Assembly: GCA_963678705.1 (NCBI GenBank)
Contig: OY783205.1
Coordinates: 434,001-498,000, forward strand
Length of the DNA: 64,000 bases
Source of the DNA: Panorpa germanica
Taxonomy: Eukaryota > Arthropoda > Insecta > Mecoptera > Panorpidae
Reading direction: 5' to 3'
Made by a program: the position numbers and the translations under genes
Shown here: piece by piece, positions 1 through 11,873 of the stretch
Layout of the letters: the number at the start of each line of letters is the position of its first letter
How positions within the stretch are numbered: the first letter of the stretch is position 1
The notes under the pieces: model-generated
What the model saw: the letters and a program-made list of their open reading frames with translations, nothing else
What the model was told of the DNA's origin: nothing
The model's database searches: none

Positions 1-1372
1 GTTTAAATCGAAAACATTGGCACTATGGTCTCAACACTTTAGAAATGAATTAATTTTATACAATTACATTTTTAAGAATAAGGCAAAATTAACTTCACAC
101 TGAGCAGTTGTGGAATTTAGCGCCGCGCTACATGTATTTAATTGTTCATCATTTAAATAATTAGCACTAGTATTTTATTAAAATATTTAACGAGCTATTA
201 GGTACCATGCCCAGGTAGAAAATTAACTTGCGAAATTAGCTTGTGGCAAGCTAATCACAATGGTGAATCTTTCACTGCAAGAATATTTCTATATTAATTT
301 CGAATATTTCTATATTCGTATATTATACGAGTACTTACTTTATACGTAAGTAACAGTACTATAAACTTCAATCATTTTAAGTAAATCAAATTGTTTATGC
401 AAGAAGATATCGAATGTTTTAATTTTTTTAACAGTGTAATAAATGTCTAACTAATAGGTGTCATAGCCTCTAGGAATGTGAACTACAAAACTGTCTCTAA
501 TAAATGTAATATTGTATTATGATATAAAGCAAGCCCGGTCTAAAATGTAAATTCTGAAATCGTAAGTTCCTAAGCATTGAAACAATATTAATAAATGCAT
601 ATTGCGCAATTATTCTCAAAAACATTTACACATTTAAAAGTAATTTTTTCGGTATCGTGAAAGCTTGATTCAAATGTAATCACTGAATCGGTCAACAATG
701 GTAAAATAACTAACTTTGAAATTTAGGGGAACTAGAATTTGAGTGGACTACATTTGTTAAATACTAAATTTCATTATGTTAGGTATGTTTTGAAATTATG
801 GTTTTTGCGATATTCATACTTTTAACTTTTCATTAGTGCTCACTGAATATTAAATTTTTAAACAAATTCTTTTTCCTAAAATTTTCTTTAATTTTACTAA
901 CCAAAACTTTTTATTATGTTTATAATTCCACAATAAGTTAAGTTGCACTTTTTGTTAAATAGTTTAATAACTTTAATTTTATAAATTAAAATAACACAGT
1001 TGTTTCAAAAATCACAAAAAGCTCACGAAAGCTCAAAGCTTTCATGAATATAAATAATCACTTAACTATATAATAATTTAAAGCTTAAATCACAACGACC
1101 TTGAACGAAAATAACTTATAAACACAAAAATAATAAATTATTAAAAAAAAAACACAAATGTCAAAGAATCACGAGATCTTGATAAAACTTAAAATAAAAC
1201 AAAATAAAACACACAGAACACAACGCAACCGCTGCGCTAACATTCACTAATTTTTGTATTATTTTTAAACACATTAGCTGCTACACATACACACACACAC
1301 ACTTGTTTATTACAGGTAAGCTTTATACATATAAATACTTGTATATATTTTTATATAAATTTATGTGTGTAC
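1..1372 (-). other. grh: grainyhead intron 3' of the visible exons
   Basis: AT-rich intron following the VKREPEDL exon. It contains a short (AC)n run at 1289-1302 just past the donor and one TACGAGTA motif at 326. I see no coding signature of the CP2 DNA-binding domain here, so the following exon lies outside the window. Confidence 0.6.
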
Positions 1373-1580
1373 CTTTTGCCGTCCTTGTTTAATTTGATCC
1401 TGTTTCTTATGACTTAAGTCCTCCGGTTCTCGTTTAACACCATGCGCTTGCGCAAACGCCGGGTGGTGTGTCCCTAATAGAAGACCTTGAATCTCATGTT
1501 GTGATAGGCTAGAAGCCATATCAATGGGCGGAGCTGTCACTGAATTGGTTGTCTTCAATTGTGAATTTGTGGTAGGGGTA
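1373..1580 (-). CDS. grh: grainyhead internal coding exon (LSQHEIQG / VKREPEDL exon)
   Basis: This is an internal exon of the Grainyhead transcription factor, a nuclear activator and repressor of epithelial and cuticle genes. Reading leftward, a TTATTACAG acceptor precedes the exon, and it ends at AAAAG followed by a GTACAC donor, which is a weak match. It encodes one completing base plus 69 codons. Residues PID-(5)-LSQHEIQGLLLG and, about 20 residues later, VKREPEDL match the Drosophila Grainyhead segment just before the CP2-type DNA-binding domain (there PIDVSGLSQNEIQGFLLG and IKREPEDL, recalled from memory). It starts in phase 2, so it joins the exon at 15469 through a shared AG|T serine codon, and it ends on a codon boundary. 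Upstream translation past the acceptor and downstream translation past the donor are intronic. The next exon lies off the left edge. Identity is quite certain; the donor is less so. Confidence 0.82.
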
Positions 1581-2713
1581 CTGTAATAACATAAAAATAA
1601 TATAATATTAGATATATTATGTAAAAAGTGGGGGGAATATATATTATTTAATATGTGAATTAGAAAGAGATAGAATATGTGTAATAATGTAGAGACAAGT
1701 AGTACGAAGGAACGTGTGTACAATCAGTTAGTTCTTTGCGTCGTGTGGAGCATGATGGTAAGCTCGATGGAGCGCTCATATGTATTGCAGTTAGAGATAA
1801 TAAAGAGATTATGAAACATTTACAGCAATGTATAGGTGGGCTGAAAATTACTCGGTGATTTCAATCAGCAACTAGAACACTAACCGTAAAACAGGATACG
1901 GAATATATGCATTGACTCGATATAATATATATTATTATTTTCTTTATTTAAACATGTATTAAGATACTAAATAAAATCAGCTCATTAAGAGTAACAGTAG
2001 AAGTGCACATTGGAATGCAGTAGGTGTTTTAGATTAAGAGCTTAATATTGCAACGATAATAATAATAATAATAACTGTATCTCAATGTAAAATACAGATT
2101 TCTCATTTCTTTTCCGATATTTCTTGTAGGTATAAATTTTACACCGAACATGGTTGACTTAAAGTTCGCGCTTAAGAAAGATTAGAGACATAATGACAAG
2201 ATAATTGTCCCAATTTTTGTTCTATTATTCTATTGTATCTACATGTTTTAACAAATAACGAGTACAGTTATCGATTATCGACTTTAAAAAGCCTAAATAG
2301 ATGACCTTCTTATTTCGAGGGCAGTTATTATATTATCACAAACACTATTAATTAATTTTTATACATTTATTAGTGGAAAATATTTGAAAGATTAAAAAAA
2401 AAAATCAAAATTTCTTTTTATATAAGTACTTATTATAAATGGTTGCATTATTTTATCATACGGTTTTTACAAAAGAACCCTGGTAAAAAATTGTCTTGGA
2501 ATGCAAGCATAGCACTTGCTAACTTGCTTGGGTGGCTTCTTTGAATCCCAGTTCCTTTTTTCCGATATATTACCCAATTTCTATACTCATAACTTTATCT
2601 CCAGTGGCTTTATTTTCTTCCTTCGCTCAAATGTAGAATTTACGATTTCTTCTAAAATGCAATTGTAACATTTAGTTTTAATAAAAATTGTGGTCTAAAA
2701 TAATTTCTGGTAC

Positions 2714-2765
2714 GGTCAACAGATGGCTAAATAGCACCGTTTTGACCAAAGTGACCCTTTCGATA
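2714..2765 (+). repeat. Short dispersed repeat, copy 1
   Basis: About 50 bp beginning GGTCAACAGATGGCTAAA and running through GACCAAAGTGACCCTT. It matches 4195-4250 in the same orientation with a few differences. No terminal repeats or coding content, so the class is unknown; it may be a SINE or a fragment of a larger element. Confidence 0.5.
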
Positions 2766-3053
2766 GAAACATCACCCTTCATACTAATTTGCATACAAAA
2801 GCAGATGCGAAATATTTACGTGTTGCGTTAGATCACCAACTGACCTTTAAAGAATTACGTCATGGATATTGTATAGAAATTTAATAACAACTGAACTTAA
2901 GAACTATATAGGGCTTAAGAATAAGGGCTGCTAGCCTTAAGTCCTTTCAATCCTTTTGTGTGCTTTATCAGTTCTTTTACCAATTAATAATAATAAAGGT
3001 TGGTTTTCTATCAGCCAGCTGACCGATATGGCCATAGTGTCATGCAATAAGGT

Positions 3054-3250
3054 CAGGCCCGGATTTGAGGAAGGGCAGGCGGGGCTACTGCCCCGGGGCC
3101 TCTACAATAGAGGGCCTCCCACAATAGAGATAAAAGCAATAAATTTTTGAAAGACTTGACAGAAAAAAATTGTTCTTTTATTCGGATAATAATTAGGGGC
3201 CTCCGCTCTTTCGTTGCCCCAGTGCCTCTACACCTTTAAATCCGGCTCTG
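3054..3250 (+). mobile_element. hAT-type MITE, copy 1 (197 bp)
   Basis: Non-autonomous DNA transposon with termini CAGGCCCGG and CCGGCTCTG, flanked by a perfect 8-bp duplication AATAAGGT at 3046-3053 and 3251-3258. An 8-bp duplication together with CAG...CTG ends is diagnostic of the hAT superfamily. The interior carries the stretch GCAATAAATTTTTGAAAGAC shared with two other copies. It has no transposase, so mobility would depend on a hAT transposase elsewhere. A small ORF across the left end is incidental. Confidence 0.9.
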
Positions 3251-3589
3251 AATAAGGTAGTTGTTCACTGACATTCTAATACAAAAGTGTAGCACGAATT
3301 TAAAATAGGCGAAGCGGTTAGTCCCAGTTGTTAGCCCAAGTAGCATCAATGAGTATTTGTACACACACACACATCCATAGTAATACAGATATGATCGGGA
3401 CGACTACGCTAAGTGTTACTAAGTAAGAGAATAATACCGTCTCAGACTTCTCTTGTCACACATTGTGAACTTTCTAATGTTATGACATTATTTTTAGCCC
3501 CAACCCAACTAAAATTAATTGTATCTAGTCACAATTGACCTCCTCCAGCATAACCGATAGTTATCTTTGTACTAAATAAAAAAATATTG

Positions 3590-3720
3590 TCGACTTTGTG
3601 ATTTGATGTGACGTCACAAAGCATATGACTCCTCCCCTTACCCTTCCCCTTCCATTTATCACGTCTTGTTACACTTCATGAGCGCCACACACTTTGCGTG
3701 CGACGTAATTAATGGATGAG
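3590..3720 (+). mobile_element. Dispersed DNA-transposon remnant with GTGACGTCAC core, copy 1
   Basis: Holds GATGTGACGTCACAAAGC, a C-rich run, TCACGTCTTGTTACAC and a right end reading ATTAATGGATGAGCC. Related blocks occur at 7444, 22795, 24115 (opposite orientation, starting CATCCATTAATTACGTAA) and 31395. The conserved ends and C-rich middle point to a degraded non-autonomous DNA transposon. The superfamily is not determined. Confidence 0.45.
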
Positions 3721-3843
3721 CCCTAATTAACGCGTAAAACATCTAATTATAAGATGCTTTTGTCCTACTCATCCGGTTCCTCATTTAATAGTTTACATTC
3801 TGCATTTGCGTATAAGTAAGGTTATTGAATGAACTATTATATT

Positions 3844-4005
3844 CAGGCCCGAACTTGAGGGTGGGAAGCGGAGCCTTTAATCGAGAAAAAAGCAATAAAT
3901 TTTTGAAAGACTTGACGGAAAAAATTGTTCCTTTCATTAAAAAAGAATTGGGAATTTCCGCGACTTCGTTGCCACAGGGTCTCCACACCTCTAAATTCGG
4001 CCCTG
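3844..4005 (+). mobile_element. hAT-type MITE, copy 2 (162 bp)
   Basis: Same family and orientation as the element at 3054 but shorter, lacking part of the GC-rich left interior. It starts CAGGCCCGAA and ends TTCGGCCCTG. A perfect 8-bp duplication ATTATATT flanks it at 3836-3843 and 4006-4013. Opposing ORFs over this region are not coding. Confidence 0.9.
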
Positions 4006-4194
4006 ATTATATTCAGTATATATCATGAGCGCAGCAACAATAAGCAATGTTTATAAATAAATTACTAAACGGCAAAGCTACTCGTAGATGTGACAAACTA
4101 CGTCGTAAGAATCAAAGTATGTACATATCTTAAGTATACAATATCTTATATAAGTCATTTTTTACATAACGCATAAAATGTTAGTGTCTGAAAT

Positions 4195-4250
4195 GGTCAA
4201 CAGATGGCTAAAAAGCATCGTTTGACCAAAGTGACCCTTCAACAAAACTA
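4195..4250 (+). repeat. Short dispersed repeat, copy 2
   Basis: Second copy of the 2714-2765 repeat: GGTCAACAGATGGCTAAA, then GACCAAAGTGACCCTT. Sequence outside this block diverges, so the element ends are not defined. Confidence 0.5.
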
Positions 4251-5124
4251 CTCCCTTGCTAGTAAAGTCTATTTCCATTTCAATGTAGCCTCACTACCTC
4301 TAATAAGTTAGAGCGAGATGCATATATAAACACAGTTTCTATTCATTCGTTCATATTATTATAGACATTTTTGTTTATTTTATAATAAGCATTTATGTAT
4401 TCAAAAATGATAAACTATTTTGTTTATCATGGAATAGTTTTATTATATTTGCGTCCATACAAAAGTCATGTGTGTCAAATGACCTTGAACATGACACTAT
4501 GATATTATCATACACACACACACACATACGCTACGATATACATATTCAATTTTACAATGTACAAATATGAATATTTATTTCTAATATAATTATAAAAACA
4601 TGTTGTATTATAATAAGGAATTCCGTAGAGCATAAAACCGTAGAGTAGTGCTGGAGTACTGCTGTGCAGGGGGGAGGGGGAAGGGGGGTGCGGTGTAATT
4701 TGCAACTAAATTGTAATTAACTAATCTACACAGTCTAGAATATAAATTTAAATAAATAATTCATTTTTATTTTATTGTTTTATATAAAGAAATTTAAATA
4801 ATAGCCGGAGGGAAAATATTCTTTAATTTATAAAAAAAAAGACAATGAAAAATGATATGAAACTAATTGGTCACGAATATTTTTTCCGCTACTCATCGAT
4901 TGTTTTGAGCATTACGAATAACTAGAGGTCACAAAATATCATTATATTGTAATATGTACTATTAAAACTGATAAAGGTCATTTACAGCTAATGAGATTTA
5001 GTTCAGCTTGTGAAATATAAAGAAATAAAAACAATTATATTAAATATTTTATCCTTATTTATCCTTTAATCCTGTTATTCCTTACGTAGACAATGTAATT
5101 TAAGTTCAAGAATTCCTTCCTAGG

Positions 5125-5860
5125 CAGTGGTAGTGTATAACCAGTCCAGATGTCGATCAGCAAATGAAGTAAAATATAAGTACTTAGGGAGGAGAGTAGA
5201 AAAGAGGGTGGGGGAGGAGGCCCGAAAAAGAGAAAAAAGTATTATGAAAGGAATGGAATGGCGACAGAGGAAGCAGAGAGAAGAAAGCACAAATGTGGAA
5301 GAGGAGCTAAGGGGAAGACACATTGAGATACAACAACAGGAAAGAATGGAAAAAATTGAGAAGAGCAATTATAACAAAAGATATAAAAAGATTTGTGAGA
5401 GGAAGACACAAAAAACATGAAGAGGATTGCCAGATTCAGATTGGGAAACGAGGAGAAAGGAAACAGATACTGGGCAAATAGCGAGGAAAGGATGTGCATG
5501 GTGCATGGTGTACGGAACGCAGATAGAAACTTTGGGGCACATTAAATTTTCATGTGAGAAAAAGATACTAAGCGAAAAGAATATTGGGCAGTTATTAAAG
5601 GGATGGCGGAGATGAAGAAAAGGAGCGAGGAAAGAGAAGGAATAGCAGAGTAGAAGCAGGAGAGAGAGTAGCAGGAGGAGCGAAGCAGTAGCAGTAGCAG
5701 TAGCAGTTTTGTTTTTATTTTTATAAGGATGATTTTTTTTTTCTTTTGAAAGGAGTGCGAATGTTTAGATTTAATAAGGATCAAAATGAATTAGGCACAA
5801 TGATATGTAAATAAATGAGTTAAGGCAGAAGAATGTAGTAATGAAATAATATAAGTACTA
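5125..5860 (+). pseudogene. LINE 3' remnant, copy 1 (end of ORF2 plus 3' UTR)
   Basis: Broken 3' end of a non-LTR retrotransposon. A lysine/glutamate-rich stretch (EIQQQERMEKIEKSNYNKRY) is open from 5127 to 5420. After a frame change, RFRLGNEEKGNRYW and a cysteine/histidine motif (MCMVHG ... IETLGHIKFSC) follow, resembling C-terminal motifs of insect LINE ORF2 proteins. The 3' UTR includes (TAGCAG)n at 5686-5706 and ends near GGCAGAAGAATGTAG. Homologous copies lie at 6655 and 28857 in the same orientation. Frames are broken, so it makes no full protein. The LINE clade cannot be assigned from this part alone. Confidence 0.7.
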
Positions 5861-6654
5861 AAGTGACTGGGCCTTTTCTATAATGTCTTGAACGTATATA
5901 TTACTACAGAAATGCTATCTTTACTTGTGTCGTAAATATAGAATTACTGCAATTTGCAATACCGATATGTTATGTTTAACTGTTTATGTAAATAAACGTA
6001 AATATTACGTAACATAAAGTATATTTGCTATAAACAATGTTAATAATTTAAAATTGCAGCTTTCATGAGGGAAACTATATTCTCAATCCTTAGCTCAACA
6101 TTTCTCCATACAAATTCCGTATTCCGTATAATTTAGAAATTTATTTTATTTTTATTGCGTTCGACGAGTAGTTCGATTTTTAAGTGAGGTTTATTTTGCA
6201 TACAAGTTACAAATAAAGATATCGGCCGTTTAAGCTTTCTAGCTTAAAGCAATTCAATGAGGAAGTCATAATAATAGCTCGAATTAAAAGTACTTGTACC
6301 CGTACCCGTACCTACTGCCAACCTAACGACGAAAAAATAATGACAAGTATCTTGTTACGAATCAATTTCGAAATAAATTATTTGAACTAATGTCTTGTGA
6401 TCAGAATTCAGACACTGAAGTAATAACACTGTTTGTTGTTCGGCTGATTGCCCGATTGCCCACGAGGCTTGGGTCATGTAATGATACGATTCCCATTTCA
6501 GCTATGGGTGACAAAAATAACAAAACAACACGTTGCTACATCAATGACGATGTGGTGTTACCAATATTTCTTAATAAAAGATATTTTCATTGGCGAAAAG
6601 CGCTTTATTTATCAACATAGTCTCTTTTAAGCTTGATATATTTAGTTCAGCGTT

Positions 6655-7408
6655 TTCCAAAAGAAAGGAGTATTTTGAAAGGAATGGAATGGCCATCGAG
6701 GAGGCAGAGAGGAGAAGAGAAGGAGGCGCAAGTGTGGAAGAGGAGCTAAGGAGAAGGGATAAGGAGATACAACAACAGGAAAGAATGGGAAAAATCGAGA
6801 AAAGCAATTACAATACATGATATAAAAGGATTTGGGAAAGTAATATACCTCTGTACTTAATAGAAAAAGACATAAAAAACATAAGAAGGACAGCAAGGTT
6901 TAGATTGGGAAATGAGGAAAAAGGAAACAGATAATAGGAAAGTAGTGAGGAAAGAATGTGTAGAGTGTGCGGAACGGAGGACGAAACACTGGAGCACATC
7001 TTGGGCAGCTCTTAAAAGGGGGCAAAGAAGGGAACAGATGGATGGCAGAAATATTTAGAAAAAGGAAGGCTGAAGCTTTTTAAATCTTTTTAAGGCAGAA
7101 GAATGTAATGCAGAAAGTGAAGGGAAGAGGTGGATGGCGGAGATAGAGAAAAAAAAAACTAGGAAAGAGAAGGAATGGCAGAGTAGAAACAGGAGGGACA
7201 GTAGCAGGAGGAGCGAAGCAGTTGCAGTAGCAGTTTTGTTTTTATTTTTATAAGGAATTATATATATTTTCGTTTGAAAAATGAGAATGTTTAGATTTAA
7301 TAAGGATCAAAATTGAATTAAGCACAATGACATGTAAATAAATGAGTTAAGGCACAAGAATGTAGGGCCAAGTGGCAAAAACATTAAATAAAATAATAAA
7401 TATACTAT
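6655..7408 (+). pseudogene. LINE 3' remnant, copy 2
   Basis: Second copy of the family at 5125. It encodes EIQQQERMGKIEKSNYN, then RFRLGNEEKGNR interrupted by in-frame stops, then MCRVCGTEDETLEHIL, the cysteine/histidine motif. The 3' UTR with GCAGTAGCAG and AATGAGTTAAGGCA is followed by GGCCAAGTGGC and an (AAATA)-rich tail near 7385-7405, which marks the 3' terminus. A short internal duplication sits around 7070-7130. Confidence 0.7.
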
Positions 7409-7443
7409 TGAGGATTTTTTCTTTATTGGAAGTTGAATTTTAG

Positions 7444-7522
7444 ATTAGATGTGACGCCACGAAGCTTATGACTGCAGACCCCCCCCTTGTCAGATCTTGT
7501 CACGCATTGTTAAATAATAGAG
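7444..7522 (+). mobile_element. GTGACGTCAC-type remnant, copy 2
   Basis: Contains GATGTGACGCCACGAAGCTT, a run of eight C residues and GATCTTGTCACGCATTGTT, in the same order as at 3590. Only the core is kept. Confidence 0.4.
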
Positions 7523-7698
7523 GACCTCCTCCGATTACACTACCATGTTTTCTACATTCTGCTAAGAAAATTAACCTTTTGCAATAGTAATACAAAAACT
7601 CTATCCAATGTAGGAACTGTTTGAACATCTCTTTCAGAATGGTCCAGCAGTTCATTATCTCAGTAGAAAGATCATAACGAGGCCATTGTCTAGCGGTC

Positions 7699-7738
7699 CG
7701 GCTTCACGGCTTTACGGCTTCACGGCTTTACGGCCTTA
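7699..7738 (+). repeat. Tandem repeat of CGGCTTCACGGCTTTA
   Basis: Two and a half copies of a 17-bp unit alternating CGGCTTCA and CGGCTTTA. The block is much richer in GC than its surroundings. Confidence 0.75.
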
Positions 7739-7896
7739 CATTAAGATCTCTTATTCTTTGAACTGTGTTTCATTTATCTAGTTCACCATTTAATTCCTAG
7801 CGTCTTGTGATATTCAATTTGAACTAGTTTTTTTATTGTTAACGACATGTTACAGTTCAGTCTCTATATATCAAACTTTTGTCACATACACGTTTA

Positions 7897-7914
7897 ACAC
7901 ACACACACACACAC
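7897..7914 (+). repeat. (AC)n microsatellite
   Basis: Nine AC units, followed by an interrupted TCACAC. Confidence 0.9.
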
Positions 7915-9011
7915 TCACACAGGTAAGATCAGGTAACATTGGTCAGCGTTAACGTGTGTATGTATATAAAAGTTTCAAAATAGAAAGGAGAAAGCCGGAC
8001 AACTGCCCCTTATAAATACACCTATATGAAACACAGTAATACCTGGATTAAAACACAGTACTGGTACGTACACTGTACATGATATCCAACGTTCATAAAT
8101 AATAGAACAGTTAATAGGTGAAACTAGAACCGACTTACGTCTTATGGCGTACAGATCGCGGACAACAGGACCGTCCGTCGTTCCCGTTTCTTGTATATCA
8201 TGAACATTTATTTTATTTATAACCCTTTTATTTTTGAAATTGTAATTTTTGTATTTAATTATCATGTTTCGTATTCTATATGTTGGTAGTATTGTAACTG
8301 TTATTTAGTGTACTCTCGTATTCTCGTATACAGTTTCACCAACCTAATAAATATTATAAAATTGTTGTTGCCTACGCATGTTCAATGAAACATAATGGTA
8401 TGTATGAATGTATTGGTGAATTGTTGATTTTGAAATGAGTGAAATTTTATTTAAATACATTTCACTTTGGTTTTTTTATATTGTGAATTGTTTATTTCAA
8501 AAATCGAGGTTCGGAGAGTACTAAACGTTATATTTATAACTTGAGATAGTTCAGGAGGGGTAATCGTAGGCAAAAGTATACTCAGATATTCAGTACAAAC
8601 GTTACGAACTTCATTATTTTTATCTTTGATCTTTCAATAAGAGCTGTCATTTTAAATTGTAACTGTCAACATACAATCGTTATTGCGGTGACATTTGGCA
8701 GATATTGTGTTCAATTCCTAACTTCAGAGTTTTTACTTAGGATTAAAATAAAAATGTCAGCTTTTTTACATATACAAACTAATTAAATTACACTTACTAC
8801 TTCGCTTTCTAATGTGTGCAAAGCAAAACAATATGATACGTGTCCAAATTGCAATAGTTCATTAGTGAAACAAACAAATCGGAATATTGTTTTAGTCGTT
8901 ATTTCAAATCTCAACATTCGGAGATATGCGATTAATGAACTAGAAGATCGATACCTTTTTTAATAATTAGTTTAAAAAACAAAATAATATCCTAACTTAT
9001 TTCTCCACATT

Positions 9012-9241
9012 CCCGGTAAACAATTTGGTGAAGTGTCCTGTTTTGTGACGTTTCCATCACTATTGCATTTTAATTATAGTTCGCATCAACAAGTGGAGTT
9101 GTTTCGCCATTTGTAGCCGATAAAATAGACATTTCATATGAACAACTGTGAGAAACTGAACTGTAAATGAACTCTTTCATGACAGAAAAATCATACGCAT
9201 CTTCAATATGATGGCAAAGTTACTCCAAAATGTTTACCGGG
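9012..9241 (+). mobile_element. MITE with CCCAGTAAACA ends, copy 1
   Basis: About 230 bp with inverted ends CCCGGTAAACAATTTGG and CCAAAATGTTTACCGGG. It aligns over its length with 19843-20096 and 45878-46116 but lacks a roughly 30-bp interior block present in the others. No ORF. No convincing target duplication, so the superfamily is unassigned. Confidence 0.7.
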
Positions 9242-10637
9242 AAAATAGTTATATCTATAGAACTGTTCTCAAGATTTAAGTTAAAACTTTAATTATTAAT
9301 ATCTCGCTTCACAGCTGGTCAAAACATTTGAAATATTGTAACTAAATTAACGACACTTATATTAACAATTATTCTGTAAAAAAGTAGTTTTTCCTAGTGA
9401 ATATTTTTAGTAGAAAACAAGGTTGTAAAATTCAGTAAGAACTATAATTGAGCTACGTTTTCCACAGACAGAAAGAGGGTAAAACTCAATCAGGAATAAT
9501 AAACGACATTTAATTGGGTTTCCACTGCGAGTGAATGTTGACAACTTCTCATTGAAAAAACTAACCTCAAAATATACAACAGATGTGAAGCTAGAAATAT
9601 TTACTTTTATAACAGATTAAAATATAATATCAACCTAATGGCAACAGTTTAAATATTGTCTAAATAAATAAGGAATTTAACAATTTCGACTGTTAAGAAA
9701 CCAACCATTCTTTTCGTATCTATGCCCAAATATAGCAACGGCCATTTATTTGTAACATTCTCCATTAGTTTTCTAAAACCTTATAAACAAAATAGTTGAG
9801 TTATTTCGTGTTTAATAATAAATTTAAATAAATCTCTCATAAAATGAATTAAGGTAGGTAGGCCTTGGTAAGTACGGGGCCTCGGAGCTAACCTCCAAAT
9901 CTTAAATGTGTTTAAATTTGTTCTGATTTATATCGGAACACAGAATCTAAGAATCCAATGAATTCTGTTTAAAAAACACAGTAGGCACAGCCTTAGGCGC
10001 GATCATTTGTTCTTCTCTAACACTGCTATAAAGGGGTTAAAAGAAAAATACTCGTGAGTAGAAAATAAGGGAGCGAAGACATTTAAATAAATAAATCATT
10101 TGAAATTTGCATGTGTTCAACTATTTTATTTAGAAAATAAATAAAACTCAGGTATGAGTAATAATAGATCGAAAATATAACACCAAGGGGTGGTTTTCTA
10201 GCGTTAGCGTGTAGGTACCTTGCATTTATGAAGTATATTTATTTAAGAAACAGATTTATTTTTGATATCCATATACTCGTATAAAAAACATCGTCATAAT
10301 TTATTTATTTTTTTTATTCTTATTGAAATTTTGAAGTAATAAATTTTAAGATTAGACATTTTTAATTTGTAAAAAGGTGAACGAAATTGAAACGGTTTAC
10401 AGTGTGTTCGTTTAAATAGGCGCACTAAATCATATGGGATTCTGTATAGATGTATGGAAGTGAAACACCATTCATTTTAATAAACTGTAATTATATGTTT
10501 TTCATATGAGGCTTGTTCCTTGTTCATTTCTTTAGCAATGGGTTTTAATTATTAATATTTTGGTTTTGTAGATGTGTTTTCAAGATTACGTTTATCTCGC
10601 TTATGTATCTTGAATACATTATCATCTTACACTAGCA

Positions 10638-11647
10638 CAGAGGAGTTCCCAAACTTTTAAATCCCGCGCCAAATTGAGGTATTGAAAGTTATGTATGTTA
10701 TGTAGAAAGTATAAATAAATGAGACGAAATTCTTTATACACCTTTTTGCAAATTGATTTTAGAACAGAGTTAATAAATGTTTAGATATTATTCTTTTTGG
10801 GAAGAATGGGTCGAAGGGGTTTCCCTTTTTATTGTATTAAATGTAATGACTGGTTTCAGTCCGAGTGCCGAGTTCCAAAGTGAATGTATGAATATCTGTA
10901 TAAGTGCATTCGTATTCTACAATACATACGTAGTTTAGGGATACCGCACGTTCTTTCTTTGATCTTGTTGCAGCACGATTCACGTATCTGACTCTGCTCA
11001 GAAATTTCTGCAGCCAGAGAAACGTACTGAATGTTCACTCACTCCCTGGTTCAGCAATGACTCTGTCTAGATATATTTATTGAGTACAGCCTCAAAAAAA
11101 AAAAAATATATCGTATTGTAAAGCTGCGTTCACACGGCATTGTACTACACGTTTTTTTTCAGTATAAATATTATCGAATAAACACTGGCGCATACATTTT
11201 ATATAAAACTATTCACACGACGTTTATACTGCAAAAAAACGTACATAGCTAAACACGTTTATCGAATACTCACCGGACTTGTCAAGCAAATCGAATGAAC
11301 TTTAACGAATTCGGCTTGCAGTGGCGCATAGTATTATACAGTATCTTTCACACGCCTTCATTTTGATCGAATAGTAATCGAACAAGTGTTTAGTGCTGAA
11401 ATATCATTTGCAGTGAGTGCATTTGTTTCAATTTTATTATTAGAAAATGTTCGACGAAGTTAATATTGGGACTACGATTGCACCTTAAAAGCTTCGGCAG
11501 GATTTCTTTCAGAGAAGTGCATCTGCATCGGGTAAGTATATAATCCGATTGCATAGGAAAAATCAAAGGTTAATTCAAATCAAGAACGTTACGGCTTTCC
11601 CTAAGTTTTTAGAAAAGTATCCGCGAACCATAGTTTGAGGATCACTG
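10638..11647. mobile_element. Non-autonomous hAT element (1010 bp)
   Basis: Left end CAGAGGAGTTCCCAAACTTT, right end CATAGTTTGAGGATCACTG (inverted: CAGTGATCCTCAAACTATG). It is flanked by a perfect 8-bp duplication CACTAGCA at 10630-10637 and 11648-11655. The duplication and the CAG...CAAACT ends identify hAT. No transposase frame survives inside. From about 11128 the interior carries a block with three TTCACACG motifs (11129, 11214, 11350) that may be a nested insertion. Confidence 0.85.
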
Positions 11648-11829
11648 CACTAGCACATTGCTGTAATGTAAGTAGCTGTTTCAAGCTCTATGTTTATTAT
11701 CTAATACTTTACTTCAATATTTTGTTAATTAATTTTTGTTTTCTAACTAGTAATTATGAAAAATTTCTAATTAAGTTTGATTTAAGATTAATGCTTGATT
11801 ATTTATGCTTTTGTTATCAGATATACTGT

Positions 11830-11873
11830 TCTCTCTCTCTCTCTCACTCTCACTCTACCGGTACCGGTACCGC
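11830..11873 (+). repeat. (CT)n and ACCGGT simple repeats
   Basis: (CT)n run, then CACTCTCACTCT, then ACCGGTACCGGTACCG. Adjacent short tandem repeats; a small ORF running through them is incidental. Confidence 0.8.

Noticed and set aside
1361-1723. 120-aa minus-strand ORF taken as a whole
   Set aside because: Only 1373-1580 is exon. The upstream part lies beyond a splice acceptor and is AT-rich intron, and the last three codons lie beyond the donor.
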